Of a stretch of 64,000 bases of DNA, positions 34,752 to 47,003 are shown piece by piece. Source of the DNA: Zhengitettix transpicula (taxonomy: Eukaryota > Arthropoda > Insecta > Orthoptera > Tetrigidae). Below the pieces are notes generated by a model. It saw nothing but the letters and a program-made list of their open reading frames with translations. It was not told the origin of the DNA and did no database searches. How positions within the stretch are numbered: the stretch's first letter is position 1; each line of letters begins with the position of its first letter. The stretch covers positions 51,382,129 to 51,446,128 of the forward strand of contig CM073592.1 in the NCBI GenBank assembly GCA_037074705.1. Reading direction: 5' to 3'. Both the position numbers and the translations under genes were made by a program.

Positions 34752-35857
34752 TTAGGGCAACAGGCTACATGAGGGTAATCCACGTTGGGCAACTTCCCTT
34801 TAATAGCATAGGAAGGGATTTGATAGGGAAGATGCAGAAGGGTAGAGGAAGGTAGCCAAGGGTTACTAGGGCCCCCGGGCTATATTTTAAGGATCCCACC
34901 CGGTATTCGCCTAAAGAAATGCAGGGAAAACCCTAGAAAAATCTGCATCAGGTAGGTCGGGCATTGGGTACTTGTCTCACGCCCTTCCGATAACGGGAGA
35001 GGAGTTTTCTGTGCGGACGCAGCATTCCCTTCTCCGTGCCTCGACCAGTTTAGGAGGCAGCTGGCCGACTATTCCAATAGGAATAGGGGACAACTCTTAC
35101 CGTATGCCCAAGGTCTGCGACCCCGGTACATACACCTCTCAAAACAGGCCGAGGTACCTCGGCTTCTGGGAACCTTAGTTCAGAAACGGAGAGGAAAAGG
35201 CATACCCAAAGGTAACCCCTTCGTATCTCTCCTACAAGGTTCTGCCTGCGAGAGAACATCCCTCGCAGGCTTCTATATCGTGTGAAAACATAATCGTTAT
35301 TAAGAAATATTTAACCTAGACTTCCTCTGAAATACCTGCGAGGGATGTTCTCTCGCAGGCAGAACCTTTTAGGATAAATACGAAGGGGCTGTCTTTGGGT
35401 ATGCCTTTTCCTCTCCATTTTTGAACCAAGGTTCCCACAAGCCGAGGCACCTCGGCCTGTTTTGAGAGATGTATTTTCCGGGGTCACAGACCTTGGGCAT
35501 ACTGTAAGAGTTGTTCTCTGTTCCCATTGGAACAGTAGGCCAGCTGCCTCCTAAACTGGTCGAAGCATGGAGAAGGGAATGCTCCGTCCGCATAGCAAAC
35601 ACTTCTCCCGCTATCGGAAGGGCGTTGGACAAGTACCCAATGCCCGACCTACCTGATGCAAGTTTTTCAAGGGTTTTCCCTGCATTTCTTTAGGCGTATG
35701 CCGGGTAGGATCCTTAAAATATAGCCCGGGAACCCTAGTTAACCCTTGACTACCTTCCTCTGCCCTTCCTCATCCCCCCTTTCAAATCCCTTCGTATGCT
35801 ATTAAAGGGGAGTTGCCCAAAGTGGATTACGCTCATGGTGCCTGTTACCCTAAAAAA
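34752..35857. repeat. large inverted repeat (two head-to-head retroposon-like copies)
   Basis: Two arms, 34752-35270 and 35335-35857, are inverted copies of one another over about 520 bases, separated by 64 bases. Outer ends are A-rich (left: ttttttagggcaac; right: gttaccctaaaaaa). Each inner end carries a small palindrome, gcctgcgag...ctcgcaggc. Both arms belong to the dispersed family also found at 4655, 22722 and 61499. Confidence 0.85.
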
Positions 35858-37879
35858 TAATAATAAAAAAAATATTTTATAGATCAGCCTATATTACAAA
35901 AAAAATTGATGCCTTTATAAGTCGTTTGTCGTTTAAAAGGAGTACCTTAAAAAACGGAAATCCATTAAGCTAAAAATCTCAAATTCACCGGACTGAATTG
36001 TCTGTAAATAATTCAGTTGAGAAACTTTTTACTTCCTAAAAGTTAGAGCAGTCGCAACGAGTGAAGTGGAAACTCTTTCACTATTTAGTCATTACTAAAA
36101 GTACTTCGTTTTCCATTTATCCCTCTCACTTAATTTTCCCTTTTCCGCCTTCTCTCTTTCTCGGTGGATGAAAATGAGAATGTTAAAAACATTTAATTCT
36201 CTACAATGTACCTCAATGACGACGTCGATAAATCTTAAAACCGTCCTAGTAAGAAAATTCGCCATGATTTTCTCTATATTTTATTCTTTGCCTTTTATGT
36301 TTAGTCAGTTTCTCTCCTTACCGTTTCATATTAATCAGATTTTCTAATATACCTTTAATTTCTACCTTACTTAATTTTTAAATTCGAGAAATCGAATCTT
36401 CTTTAACAAATATATAACATTATCCACGGGGCCGAGGGTTCATAAATTCAAATCAACGTATTTTATTCGCGAAATTATTTTCATCTATTAAATTGAATAT
36501 AGTTAACAGTCGGTAAATATAATTTAAATTATTATATTAATATATATATTTGTGGTCACTGCAAGGTTCAAATTAATTTAATTATATTGGTAATTATTTT
36601 GAAGACTGTGTATAAACACAAATGGAATACTTTTAGGTCACGTATTATGAGGCTTGTACTAAAACAGAATATGTGGATTTAGCAAGCTGAATAATATCGG
36701 CAGTCGATAATTGTTTTCGGAATAAAAGAAATGAATGGGTTCACTCTGGAACCACAATTCTTGCTCCTTAATTGGCTTCCTGTCGCCTTTCCAAGTAAGT
36801 CCGGTTTCGTGGCGGCCGATTGAATTTTCAGCACTTATTTGTAAGTCATGAGTGGATTCGGAAACCTTTCACGGAGTTCAAAGGCCCTTTGGATGGCCGA
36901 CGAAAACACGTATTCTTGGTAAAAAAAAATACTCACCAAACTCCCACTTCAACTTTATCACGGCCTGAATTTACCTGTGAATAAGTGTCTGAATAATAAT
37001 AACCTGTTCTTTACTTGTGCGCGACCCTTTATCACATCTCTCCATTCCATATCAGCTCGCAGGTTTCTTCAAAAATATTTATTACTCACCAGTCCTTGAA
37101 AAAAGTTGATTTCATTTAGTTATTCCATTAGTTGTCGAATTATGAAATAGGATACGTCATTACATAAGGTTACAATATAATTGTTTGGAGCTACAATAAA
37201 TGACAATTAGAAGTTAACATAAAATAATCTGTAACACAAATTTCATTGTCCAACTTGACAAAAGGGACTATATATTAAAAATAATAAAAATTCTTTCGTA
37301 CGTGCTTATTTAAATCTACTCTAGCACCAGATTTTTTTAAAGTCCTTTAACATCTGAGAATTGTTTTCATGAGAAATTTTGCGGAGGTGATTTTATCTGC
37401 TTTGGAAAATATTTGGAGTGCTTGGGCCATTCCCGTAATCTGTCCTTTCGGTTCGTAGCCTTTTAATTTTTATGGATCATTGTTTTACCAAGATAATTGG
37501 CCCACCTGTCGTCCCCTTCTACTTTAGAATTTTATAAAATTATGAGCTTCGAATATCACACATTTTTCCTGTTATTCATAGAGAATTATGGGCATTACTG
37601 AAGTTTTGTAACTAAACATTATGAATAAATCATTAAAACGTTGTATATATTTAATAAAATATTTCATTCACAAAACTTTCAAGTAAAAATAATAATAAAA
37701 ATTAATACGTACTTATTTTCCATAAAAATTTGATACAATATTACACAGATAATAATTTAAAAAGGTGGACGTTTAGACCCTACTTTGCGTTTTTCTCTGT
37801 TTGCATTTAAACGTACAATGATAAAGAAATGATCTAAAACAAAAGATATACACAGTAACATCGAAGAACTTAAAATTAG
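35858..37879. other. no recognised feature
   Basis: A+T-rich; nothing recognised. Confidence 0.6.
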
Positions 37880-38050
37880 ATCAAATTTGTTGAGATTTTT
37901 GGTCTCAAATTTAATATTAACAATTTTAATGACTGTGGATGAATAACATTTTTGAAATTATTATTTTACCGATGTTTAATAGTAGAGTTTTCAAAATCTA
38001 ATTTGTGATTATATTAGTAGAAGTGTTTAGTAATGGGATTGTTTTCTGGC

Positions 38051-38165
38051 TGTAAGTTTCAAATTATACTTATGTTCTTTAATCCTCGTAATCAAAGCCC
38101 TTTTCGTTTGGCCAATGTAGCATGAACTACAATAAGAACATAAGTTTTATAAACTAAATTATTTG
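38051..38165 (-). pseudogene. Penelope-like element remnant D (GIY-YIG core)
   Basis: On the - strand, LCSYCSSCYIGQTKRALI continues as TRIKEHKYNLKLT. This is the CYIGQTKR core of a GIY-YIG endonuclease as fused to Penelope-like reverse transcriptase. A stop interrupts the lead-in and the downstream part to about 37880 is decayed. No reverse transcriptase is recognisable upstream. Confidence 0.65.
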
Positions 38166-38309
38166 TTGAGAAAACATGCCTATTATCTTTATGACTTTTC
38201 ATAGAAGTAGAAAGCGAAGGCTTAGATTGATAAACGACTTAAATATGGAAACTTTTAAATGTATGGATTAAATTGGAGGACATAGCAATGAAAACTGGTA
38301 ACACGACGA

Positions 38310-40665
38310 AATCAATAACATCATAACGTTGTTGCGTTTGGCACTGAGATTAGTCTTAGATAATCTTATGTTCATATATTTACATAAAATGAATTGAATA
38401 AATGTTCTATTGCTGTTACAGAAAAAGCGAAGTAACGTACAGTCGCTATTTAAATTATTTTCTGTGTAATTATATCTTATATTAAATTTGTCTGTAAATT
38501 ACGGCCGAATACATTTTTATTACATAGAATTGTTGCTCTTAAATTACATGGGGTGAAGGATAAATTAATACTTTCGTTCGTCATAAACAAGATTCATTAA
38601 TAAATATCATAGACGAATTGTAATGAATTAAAAAATGTTATCGATTCTCAACGAAACAGTGAACTGTTGAATTTATCTTAATAGGTGATTACGATGAGTT
38701 TGAAGTTTATATTCTGTAATTGTCTAATTTATATTTACAAAATGTTGACTAAACGTAAACTCTGACATTTTATTTTACAACTTTCCTAATCATCGAAATA
38801 ATATTTACTTCCATAATAATACATTTTAAAATTCAATAAAAATCTGGATGTGCTTCAATAATACTCGCAAGTAATAGTAAAATACTGAATTATTAATTAA
38901 AAAAATGTTTTGAGAACTTAGAGATTTACAACTCTTCTTCTTTAATAAAATTAAGTTATTATTATAGCCGCTTGTTTAGAGTGCAGAAAATTATAAATCA
39001 TTACACCGTTTATTTTCTTTTTGTGAATGTAAAAAACTAACCGATAATTCTTTGCTGTCTAAACAATCAGCCTTGCCGTTTATTGTTTTAACTATTGTTG
39101 TAAGTCCAACGTACCGTCTATTGTTTTTTTCTGCGGTCGTAAGTCTCAAATTAGAGCATTAAATAAGACAGGTGTGTTCAATCTGTTCGAATAATAGTCT
39201 GGGTCTGTGCAACGGAAATAGAAAGTCGACGAAAGCTCCGCTGTTATTTGAGAATAATTTGCACTCTTAAATATTTTTTAACAATACGACGTGGGGCTGA
39301 ATGTTTCAATTACACAGCGAGTGTACTTAAGAAATTCTATCATTACACTTGCGTAACAAACACTAACAACATATTCTAATAAATTTCAAGTGTGGATAGA
39401 CGTTTTATTTGTAACTGTAACACCCATTTATAATGGTATTGGAGTTCCATCGCGCTACTTGCTTGGAATTGAGATCTAAAAACTTTCTAATTGCTACTTG
39501 TCACGACTGTACTTTTCTATTCCCCTTCTATACCGGTTAAATTTTTGATTGTTCACATTTATCGTTTAGAAAAAAATCGGTAACCTGATCCATATTTAAA
39601 GAATTAAATATTTTATCTCTGAAATATACGAAAATTAAACTATATGAAGTTTATCTATAAACTTGTGGTAATTTTAAACTTAAAACCTTGATTAAAGGAA
39701 TTCAAGTTCAATGTTCCTAATAGACAAAATAGAAAACCACCAGCTTTATTTTACACTGCAATTTATAAGTTTACGCATACAGAAAATAAGCATTTTTATA
39801 AAATGTGAATAAACGTATATAAATTATAAATAATGGCCACGTCCGTCGTGACTACGAATATTTCTACGTTCATCAATGTGATGTTACGTTCAATAGTCTG
39901 TGTACCGAAATTTTTATTTTTCGTTATTCGTCTTCCAATTCGTTATTAACGCAAAATTTCGTATATAGACCAAATTGCTCGTACATTAAATAAATATTAT
40001 AAATGCAGCACAACCATCGAAATATAATCAATGTCAACATTTTATCACAGTACTGAAGATATCAAGTTATTGGGTGACGATAATATTGAAATAATGTGCG
40101 TTAATTATTAAACTTACAGAATATAGGTACTTTTATCTTACGTTAACTCATACAATTAATTACCTTCTACTTAAAGCCAACTGAAAAAGTTTCATGATTT
40201 TTTTGGGTAATTTTGTAATATAACTCCTCAGGATGCAAATCAGTCTCAATAAATATTGTTAGCCCTCCAATACTAATTTTTTTAAATACATTTTTAACAA
40301 TTTTCCTATTGGAGTTCTAAGATTATTTATTGCAACTGGTTAGAATCCATTGAGGTTATTACAAAATTAATAAACAGTCATAAGAAATTTATCATCCTTA
40401 AAAAATAAATAAAAACTTTAATGATTTTATTGTGAGTTCATTAATAAAAAATCATGCTAAGAAAATGACAACATAGTATAGACCTGAAAAAGATCAAAGT
40501 ATCAATATTAATTAATTGTTATGTACGATTTGTGAAGACGGACATGGTTTGGTGTTATTGCAATACGACTGGCATCGTCTTCAGATGAGAGACATTGTTT
40601 AATAGGCCTTGGAATAAGTTTTACAAATACCGTAACAAGAATTGAATTAACTGATAAAATTAAGT
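38310..40665. other. no recognised feature
   Basis: A+T-rich upstream flank of the receptor; no clear promoter elements were identified. Confidence 0.55.
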
Positions 40666-40687
40666 GATAAAATAAATACCACACAAC

Positions 40688-40716
40688 GTTTCTGCAATCC
40701 TTGTTGCTTTCGTCAG
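40688..40716 (-). ncRNA. hammerhead-like motif 7 (left arm)
   Basis: CTGACGA, AA, stem GCAA/TTGC with loop CAAGGA, A, GAAAC on the - strand. The stem differs from GGGA/TCCC of motif 5 but is still paired. Confidence 0.4.
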
Positions 40717-40740
40717 GTGATTCTTGCTATTTTAAATCAC

Positions 40741-40769
40741 CTGACGAAAGCAACAAGGATTGAAGAAAC
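40741..40769 (+). ncRNA. hammerhead-like motif 8 (right arm)
   Basis: Inverted partner of motif 7, 24 bases away. CTGACGA, AA, GCAA/TTGA (one lost pair), A, GAAAC. The pair could itself fold as one long hairpin. Confidence 0.35.
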
Positions 40770-40991
40770 GTTTAGTGTATTTATTTTATATCTTGATTTA
40801 CTCTTTTAATTGACTACTTCAATATCTAAATAGTATACATCTGATACATTGATAAAGCAGCCGTAGGACGCAGTAAAGCTGATCTCGAAATCAAAATTTC
40901 CGATTCTATCTCCTTTGAAATATTTTCCTCTACAAATATATGTTTTAATGATATGTTTTACAATTAAAATTCGTTTTCCGATTTGTTTCAG

Positions 40992-41362
40992 GTTGCTGAA
41001 TAGAGATTAACGAGCGTTTTACTGGGAGGTATTAGCCTACGATGAGTATTAAATAGCAATGATATAATTAACGGAAGGTCTTAATACGAGAATTTAAGCA
41101 AGTAATTTAATCAGAGGGGTCAAGACAATCCTAAGTTGCAAAGTTGAAAATTTCAGAGGATCACGTTTTCACTTGATGAACCCATCATCTATCTTCCCCG
41201 ACCTATATTTGCAGGTATTCGTAATTTTAGTCTTGCTAATTCTGGAACGCCTGTTCTGTGAAAACCGTATTTTGAAACGGATAAGGAAATGACTTGAGCG
41301 GGTTTAGGCGTCGGGTGATAGGCTCAGGGTGACGCGTGGCCAGCCCGGAGCCGTCAGCGACA
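40992..41362 (+). other. candidate 5' leader of the receptor
   Basis: A good splice acceptor (gatttgtttcag|gttgctg) ends at 40991, 371 bases before the start ATG. The segment has stops in all frames ahead of the ATG, so it could be untranslated leader spliced from an upstream exon. No TATA box or convincing start site is visible next to it, and the matching donor was not identified. RNA evidence would decide. Confidence 0.3.
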
Positions 41363-41736
41363 ATGGAACTCAACAGCTCCTCTTTCTCTGAAGCTGGTGG
41401 GCCCAACCAGACGTACATCCCGTACAGCGACAGGCCCGAAACGTACATCGTTCCAGTCGTGTTCGCGGTTATATTCGTGGCCGGAGTCCTGGGGAATGGC
41501 ACGCTCATCCTCATCTTCGTGCGCCATCGCAACATGCGCAGTGGTCCCAACACGTACATCCTGAGCCTCGCCGTGGGGGACCTGATGGTAATCCTCATCA
41601 GCGTGCCCTTCACCTCCACCGTGTACACGCTGGATTCGTGGCCCTTCGGCGGTCTCGTCTGCAAGCTCTGCGAAGTCGCCAAGGAAATCTCCATCGGGGT
41701 CTCCGTCTTCACGCTCACAGCACTCAGCGCCGACAG
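41363..41736 (+). CDS. CCHa2-R: CCHamide-type neuropeptide GPCR, exon 1 (residues 1-125)
   Basis: First coding exon of a class A peptide GPCR expected in the plasma membrane. The ATG at 41363 has a good context (gacaATGg), and an in-frame TGA lies upstream at 41330, so this is the likely start. The N-terminus is about 28 residues, without a signal peptide, and has N-glycosylation sequons at N4 and N15. TM1 is about residues 29-53 with GNGTL (N45), TM2 about 64-85 with D73, and TM3 starts at C100, the usual disulfide cysteine. The stretch EISIGVSVFTLTALSADR is typical of CCHamide/bombesin-like receptors; SWPFG precedes TM3. The exon ends at the consensus donor CAG|GTAAGAG, splitting the Arg125 codon after two bases. 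CCHamide receptors couple a gut/brain peptide to G proteins and feeding-related signalling (family knowledge). Type 2 is preferred over type 1 from residue patterns only. The exon is much richer in G+C than the flanking DNA. Confidence 0.85.
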
Positions 41737-44700
41737 GTAAGAGAACAGATGATTCTGCTCTCATGACGTTATCATAGACAATTACAGGTAAAACAACCCA
41801 AAATTCCTCCATTCTCCAGCTATTATCAATCACATTCTTAGTCGATTTCACCTGGTGATTCCTAGTTGTCAATTCTGATCATCAACATCCATTTGCTTTG
41901 CCAGTGATGTCTTCCACCTAAAGTTCTACTACACCCGTAACTCTTCCATCTTGCATCTCAAAACTTTCTTCGCAAGACATCTCTTCCTCTACATTCCTAA
42001 AGCCAATTATCAATTTTTATACAATTGTACTAAATTCAGTCAACTATAAACAAGATTTTTGTTTCTGTGTCTTGCATTTTCAACGTAGCAAGAATTCACG
42101 ATGGAGGACATGATAGACGATGCCCAGAACGCTGCTCTATTTTGTTGTTCAATCTCGATGAAGACGTTTCCACAATCCGTTATTTTTCTTACGAACGCAG
42201 GTGTAGAGCAGCGTGAAATTCTCGCTAAACAGAGTACCCGGATAGTCTTCGATTGGGCTAAAATGTCCGGGAATTAAACTGTAGGAAAATGTGAGTCACG
42301 TCCACGGTCACGAGAACATTCCAGCAGTTTGTAACGTAAATAAAAGTAATCAGCGCCTTCCGGCAAGCGGAATTGTTACTGAAGTGGCAATTAAAGCAGT
42401 TAGTGCGCATTTCATCACCAAGGATCGTCTGGGTTTCCGCGAGAATGGTTTCACATCTCTTGATATCTGAAACAGATCCGAGTAAACATTTTTCAAAGGC
42501 TTAGTGAAATGTAACGTGGGTGCGTTATTAAGCTTCAACATCGAAAATGGCGACAACTGAAAGCCAAGTCTTGGAAAGCCGCTCTCTGTGAAAACCAAAA
42601 CGTGTTTGTTACCAAGAAAACCCTAGAAAAACTATTTTTTTTACTGGAAAGACAAAGAATTCATATATTTTATACATTAAGGACTGAATGCGATTGCTGC
42701 ATCTTACTGTGAACTCCTGGAAAGCGTAAAAGCTCCCTACATGATCAAAATACGCACGAATCCAATCAAATGTGTGAACGCTAGGCGTCAGACCAACTAA
42801 CTGACTCGTCACGAGGGTCAAATTAACTGGTAAACTCCAGAACATCCTCTCTACAGCCCAGATTAATCCTACCTGCATTTTTTTATTGGATGGATATCTC
42901 ACCCTTTCCATAGTTTTCAGATCTGTAAAAAATATGGATGAAGAACGAAACCACAAAATTGGGAAAAATGTGTACTATGTAGAATATATGTATATAATAT
43001 TATTAACATACATATTAAAATTAATATTTAGTGTAAATAATATAACGAATAGAGTAATATAAAATTTGTTATTTAATTTTATTAAATTAGAGATTTACAT
43101 CTCATGAAAATACAAAAAAATTAATTACAATGTTTCGCCCAAACTTTTTGTCCACATAATTTTTTTCTAGATTCACATTAAACATGAAATTGAATTTGGA
43201 TTCATAGAAGTGTATGTAAGTTTACGCTTGAATTAAATCATGGAAACAAGTTCTTTTAATATTAATTTAGGTGAAATATGCATTAATAACGACCCAATGT
43301 TTGACGAGACGTTGTATTTCTTTCTCTCTTTCTGTAATTTCATAAGATGTAATTCTTGAATTTCTTTGTATTCAATAATTTATTTAATTAATTATAATAA
43401 TAAATCTTTTGCAATATATTGTAAAATTTACTTTTGTTTAATTTTTTATTTATTTATGTATTAATTATTTAAAATTATTTAGAATTATAAGTTCAAATCA
43501 ACACATTTATTACGTGCAATATTTTTTTACAAATATTATAACTGTTCTAACTTCAGAGGTTAATTATAAACAAAATTGTGAAAGGTTCTAGCTCAGTTGG
43601 AAGACACGAAAACACTTTTTCATAACGGAGTTATAAAAAATAATTGTGGTTCCTGTAAACATCTCCAGAAATTGAGCTCTTCCGCAATAAAAGCCTCGTC
43701 ATTTGACCTCACACTCCATATAAATAAATTGGAGTTATTACTTTTGCTGTTCCCAAAAGACGTACGGCAAGCAGGTCAGATCTCCACAGTTCATCAGGAC
43801 TTCTGTAAGATCTACGCAGCTCATCAGAAACCCTGTCTCGAGCTTCATTCGAACTCAATAATAAGAAACTTCACTCCAACTTCACCCGATTGTCGCTTCC
43901 GATTACTCGCGCTTCGTATTATAATAATTAAAACGCGGAATCCAACAATACCAAAAACACACAAAACCAATAACCACTTCCACTTCATTACAATATATTA
44001 ACAATAATATACATGTTAAAATAATATTTTATTTTAAAACTGTAACAGAGATAAAACAAAATTATTATAATGTTGATTACTGTTGTTATTAGCGCTTATT
44101 CCTACATACATGTGAGATTATTTAATATGGAAACTGAAATAGGCAAATGTACTTAAAAATGTAATTACCGTCGTTATAATAAGACGAATGATATTTTAAA
44201 TAAACTTTAATCAACAGTTTTCGGATTTAATCGCTATGGCAGACGATTGGAAAACGTACTCCGCCAACGTTATCAGAAATGATTGTTCAGTTATTTAATC
44301 CTTAAAGACATGTCTTCGATCGACAATAATTTTTAATTTTAGCATACATGTTATCCAGTAACAGTTTATCATTAATGTGAAACATTTACCACCATAAAAT
44401 TTTGAAATTGTAGAAGATTCTGTATTTTTATGACTATGAAATTAATTTTTCAAGCTCAAGAATATGAGAGTTAGATCTCTAAGGATTGATAATTTACAAT
44501 TAAACTGTTTTCTACATGAGGAAAATTGTAAGACTGTCGCTTGAATTCACGCGATCGGCTGACCAGTGGAGAATAGCCTCAGAAACCCCCAAGTAAGAGT
44601 TCTATTCAGAAATCTTGTGATATGTAGTATTTTGGTATGGAAACAAAGAATAAACAACAGTGCAGTATTTTCGGAGTACTTTAGTCTTTATTGGTCCAGA

Positions 44701-45800
44701 ATTGCACGCTCAAGTCTTGACCTCGGGGGAGAAAATATTGGCTGAATGCCAAAAGATAGCTCACGAGGTTGGCTTTCCAATATTACAGCGACGCCCTATA
44801 GAAGAATCCAGTACCCTAAAATTGATAAATACAGAGAATAGATGCATGGGATTAGTCAATAATCCATGTTTAATATTCTGAAATGTTACACTTATTAAGT
44901 CCACAATTTTCACAAACCTTCTGAATATGAAATTATAGAAATAAAAGACTGAAAAAAATAATATACATATATGAGCGTAAAATATTAAAATTCATATACA
45001 CCAGATTAATTTGCATAGTAGAAAAGTTTTTTTTCTATTCTTCCAGTCGCGTTGACTAATTTGATATCAGGTGCTTAAAACGTTCAACATATTATAAATA
45101 TAATATTATTCATTCAGTTTTTTATCAGACTGTCAATAATTGAAATTATATATGTATGTTGTTGCAGCTGTGCTGTTTTAAATATACTGCGATCAAGTGC
45201 AATTTTACTTAATGTTATTCAAATATAAATTAAAAAATCAAAAACGAAATACTATTGTTTGAATTACAAGTAAATGTTAGCGGTAATTTTTAATTTTTAA
45301 ATATTAATGTTTCTTATACTTAACATTTTGGGAATGATTATGGCAAACATATTCTTGCTTCATGTTCTCATCTTTTATTAGTTAATTAATTTCAAATGAC
45401 TTTTGAAGGCAGTTTTTTGTCATAAACGTTTTTTTGTGTTGGTGTAATATTTTTCCGGATTTTGAAACATCAATATAATTTTTAAATTTTAAGATCTTCA
45501 ATTCATAATTTATATAATTTATAGACTTAAAATAATATATTTATTGCTTTTTCATTCGAAAAAAATTGAAAAAAAATTGTGGTCGTTTAACCAATACGTT
45601 ATCAAGCCATTTTTGATAATAGATGTTTGTTAGTTATAAAATTATCCCTTAAAAAATTGCAAATACTAAATAAAAAAGTTCAATACGAGGAGGAGACCAG
45701 GAAAAATTAATTATGAGCTTCAAAAGTAAGTAATTAAATGCAGATTGATGTTTCTATGCTCCAGTTAGTTTTGTAAACGAGAACGTGGAACAAAAAAGCT

Positions 45801-45888
45801 TCCCCGGGGCCGGATTCGAACCAGCGACCTATGGATTAATACCTTCATCAACTACAGTCCACCGCTCCACCAACTGAGCTACCAGAGG
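45801..45888 (-). tRNA. tRNA-Tyr (GTA), solitary, intron-containing
   Basis: On the - strand, CCTCTGG pairs with CCCGGGG, with one T-C mismatch at pair 5-68 and a T-G at pair 3-70. The D-arm, anticodon stem (GTGGA/TCCAT), GTA anticodon and canonical TTCGAAT T-loop are present. The intron is 15 bases and differs from the array intron. Six T follow within about six bases. It is probably functional, with slight doubt from the acceptor mismatch. It lies about 9.7 kb from the array and is not a recent copy of its unit, because flanks and intron differ. Confidence 0.82.
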
Positions 45889-46812
45889 AGCACGTTATTA
45901 ATGACGGTGAAACTTTGCGTCATTTGCCGACAGATGAGTCGTGGTAAAGTTACCTAAATCACACAAGCACGGAGTGTGTGAGTTTTGGAACCCTTTGTTG
46001 ATCAACTTGGCGGCGACCCAAACGACTCAAGCTAGCCAAACAAAAAAGAAAACTCCTTTGTGTTTGGGCGAATCGGAACACAGGGAAAAAAAATAAAACG
46101 AGTAAAAACAACGGCCTCAGTAAGTATTGTAAAACGGACAGCAGAAAATATAATTTAAATAATTATATCGTTGCACAGAACAACCGTCTAAATCACAGAA
46201 ACGGTTTGGAATATCTGGGAACCATCTTGAATGTTTCAAATTTTTTGAGGAAGGAATAGGGTATATTTTTAAATCCAAAATTGTGTGAAAATGTGACTTT
46301 CTTTCAATTAGTGTTTTCTTACGAGAACTTGGATGAAATTTAAGATGCAGTTGTTTTTGACTGATGGAGATTTTCCCAGGTCAAAGTGGTAGAGCTCAAT
46401 TTGTGATCCAAGCGCCTGCTACCGCTTCCGCAGCTAGAAATACACGCAGACAATGAAATTCTGTGGTCTCAGCGAGTTATACTTTCAAGGATTCTGAGCA
46501 GAACGACACGTGCCGTTTGGAGAATTCAGCCATTGAACCGCGGTGAGGCCAATTATTGCGTCGATCACAATACGTTTTTTGTGCGAAACACAGTTGTTTA
46601 ATATAATAATTACGAAACGAAATATCTAAATCATCTACGTCACAAATGATTTTCAGCATGATGGAATTGATCGTTTGATAAATTATTATCAATTAATAAT
46701 AATTGAAATTTAGAATTTCCAAGTACAAGCATCTACGTATTGAAGTAAAAATGTTTAGTTAACAGGTACTTTCATTGACTAAAATATCTGGACCAAGGTT
46801 AAACTCCGCAAT

Positions 46813-46900
46813 CATCAGGTAGCTCAACTTGTAGAGCGATGGACGGGAGATGATCAGCGCATCAATCCACAGGGCACTGGTTCAAATCCGGCCCGGAGCA
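46813..46900 (+). pseudogene. tRNA-Tyr-derived pseudogene
   Basis: An 88-base tRNA-like sequence, the same length as the solitary tRNA-Tyr and in the opposite orientation. The T-arm (GGTTCAAATCC) and 3' acceptor (CCGGAGC A) are kept, and a 15-base intron-like insert sits in the expected place. The 5' acceptor (CATCAGG) no longer pairs, the D-loop is altered and the anticodon loop reads CGGGAG, so T33 and the GTA anticodon are lost. TTTT follows. Confidence 0.65.
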
Positions 46901-47003
46901 AGTTTTGTTATTCCACGTCACCTTTGACAAAAATAACTGGAAATATGTTCAGTATACGTAACAAATTACGTTCTATAAATTAAACAATTAAATATATACT
47001 CTG
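46877..47003 (+). repeat. direct repeat, copy A (tRNA 3' end plus flank)
   Basis: The 3' part of the tRNA-Tyr pseudogene and about 100 bases downstream (ttttgttattccacgtcacc onward) recur at 47968-48092 with few differences. Either this is a tRNA-headed SINE or a local duplication. Confidence 0.7.

Larger units (their letters stand above)
40666..40790. repeat. inverted repeat with hammerhead-like arms, 40.7 kb
   Basis: Arms of about 50 bases (aaataaataccacacaacg and its inverse) flank a 24-base centre about 570 bp upstream of the receptor start codon. Confidence 0.75.

Noticed and set aside
40492..40520. cctgaaaaagatcaaagtatc as a further hammerhead-like copy
   Set aside because: Both core motifs are broken; at best a decayed relative.
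41336..41362. Nine extra upstream codons from a GTG
   Set aside because: GTG starts are not usual in insect genes; the ATG at 41363 has a good context and a stop lies just upstream of the GTG.
41236..41872. Long open frames of 160 and 172 codons on the - strand over exon 1
   Set aside because: They mirror the GC-rich receptor exon, have no recognisable motifs, and the + strand frame has a clear receptor sequence with splice sites.
43597..44001. 134-codon open frame in intron 1
   Set aside because: No recognisable domain, biased composition, and no splice or promoter context; probably chance.
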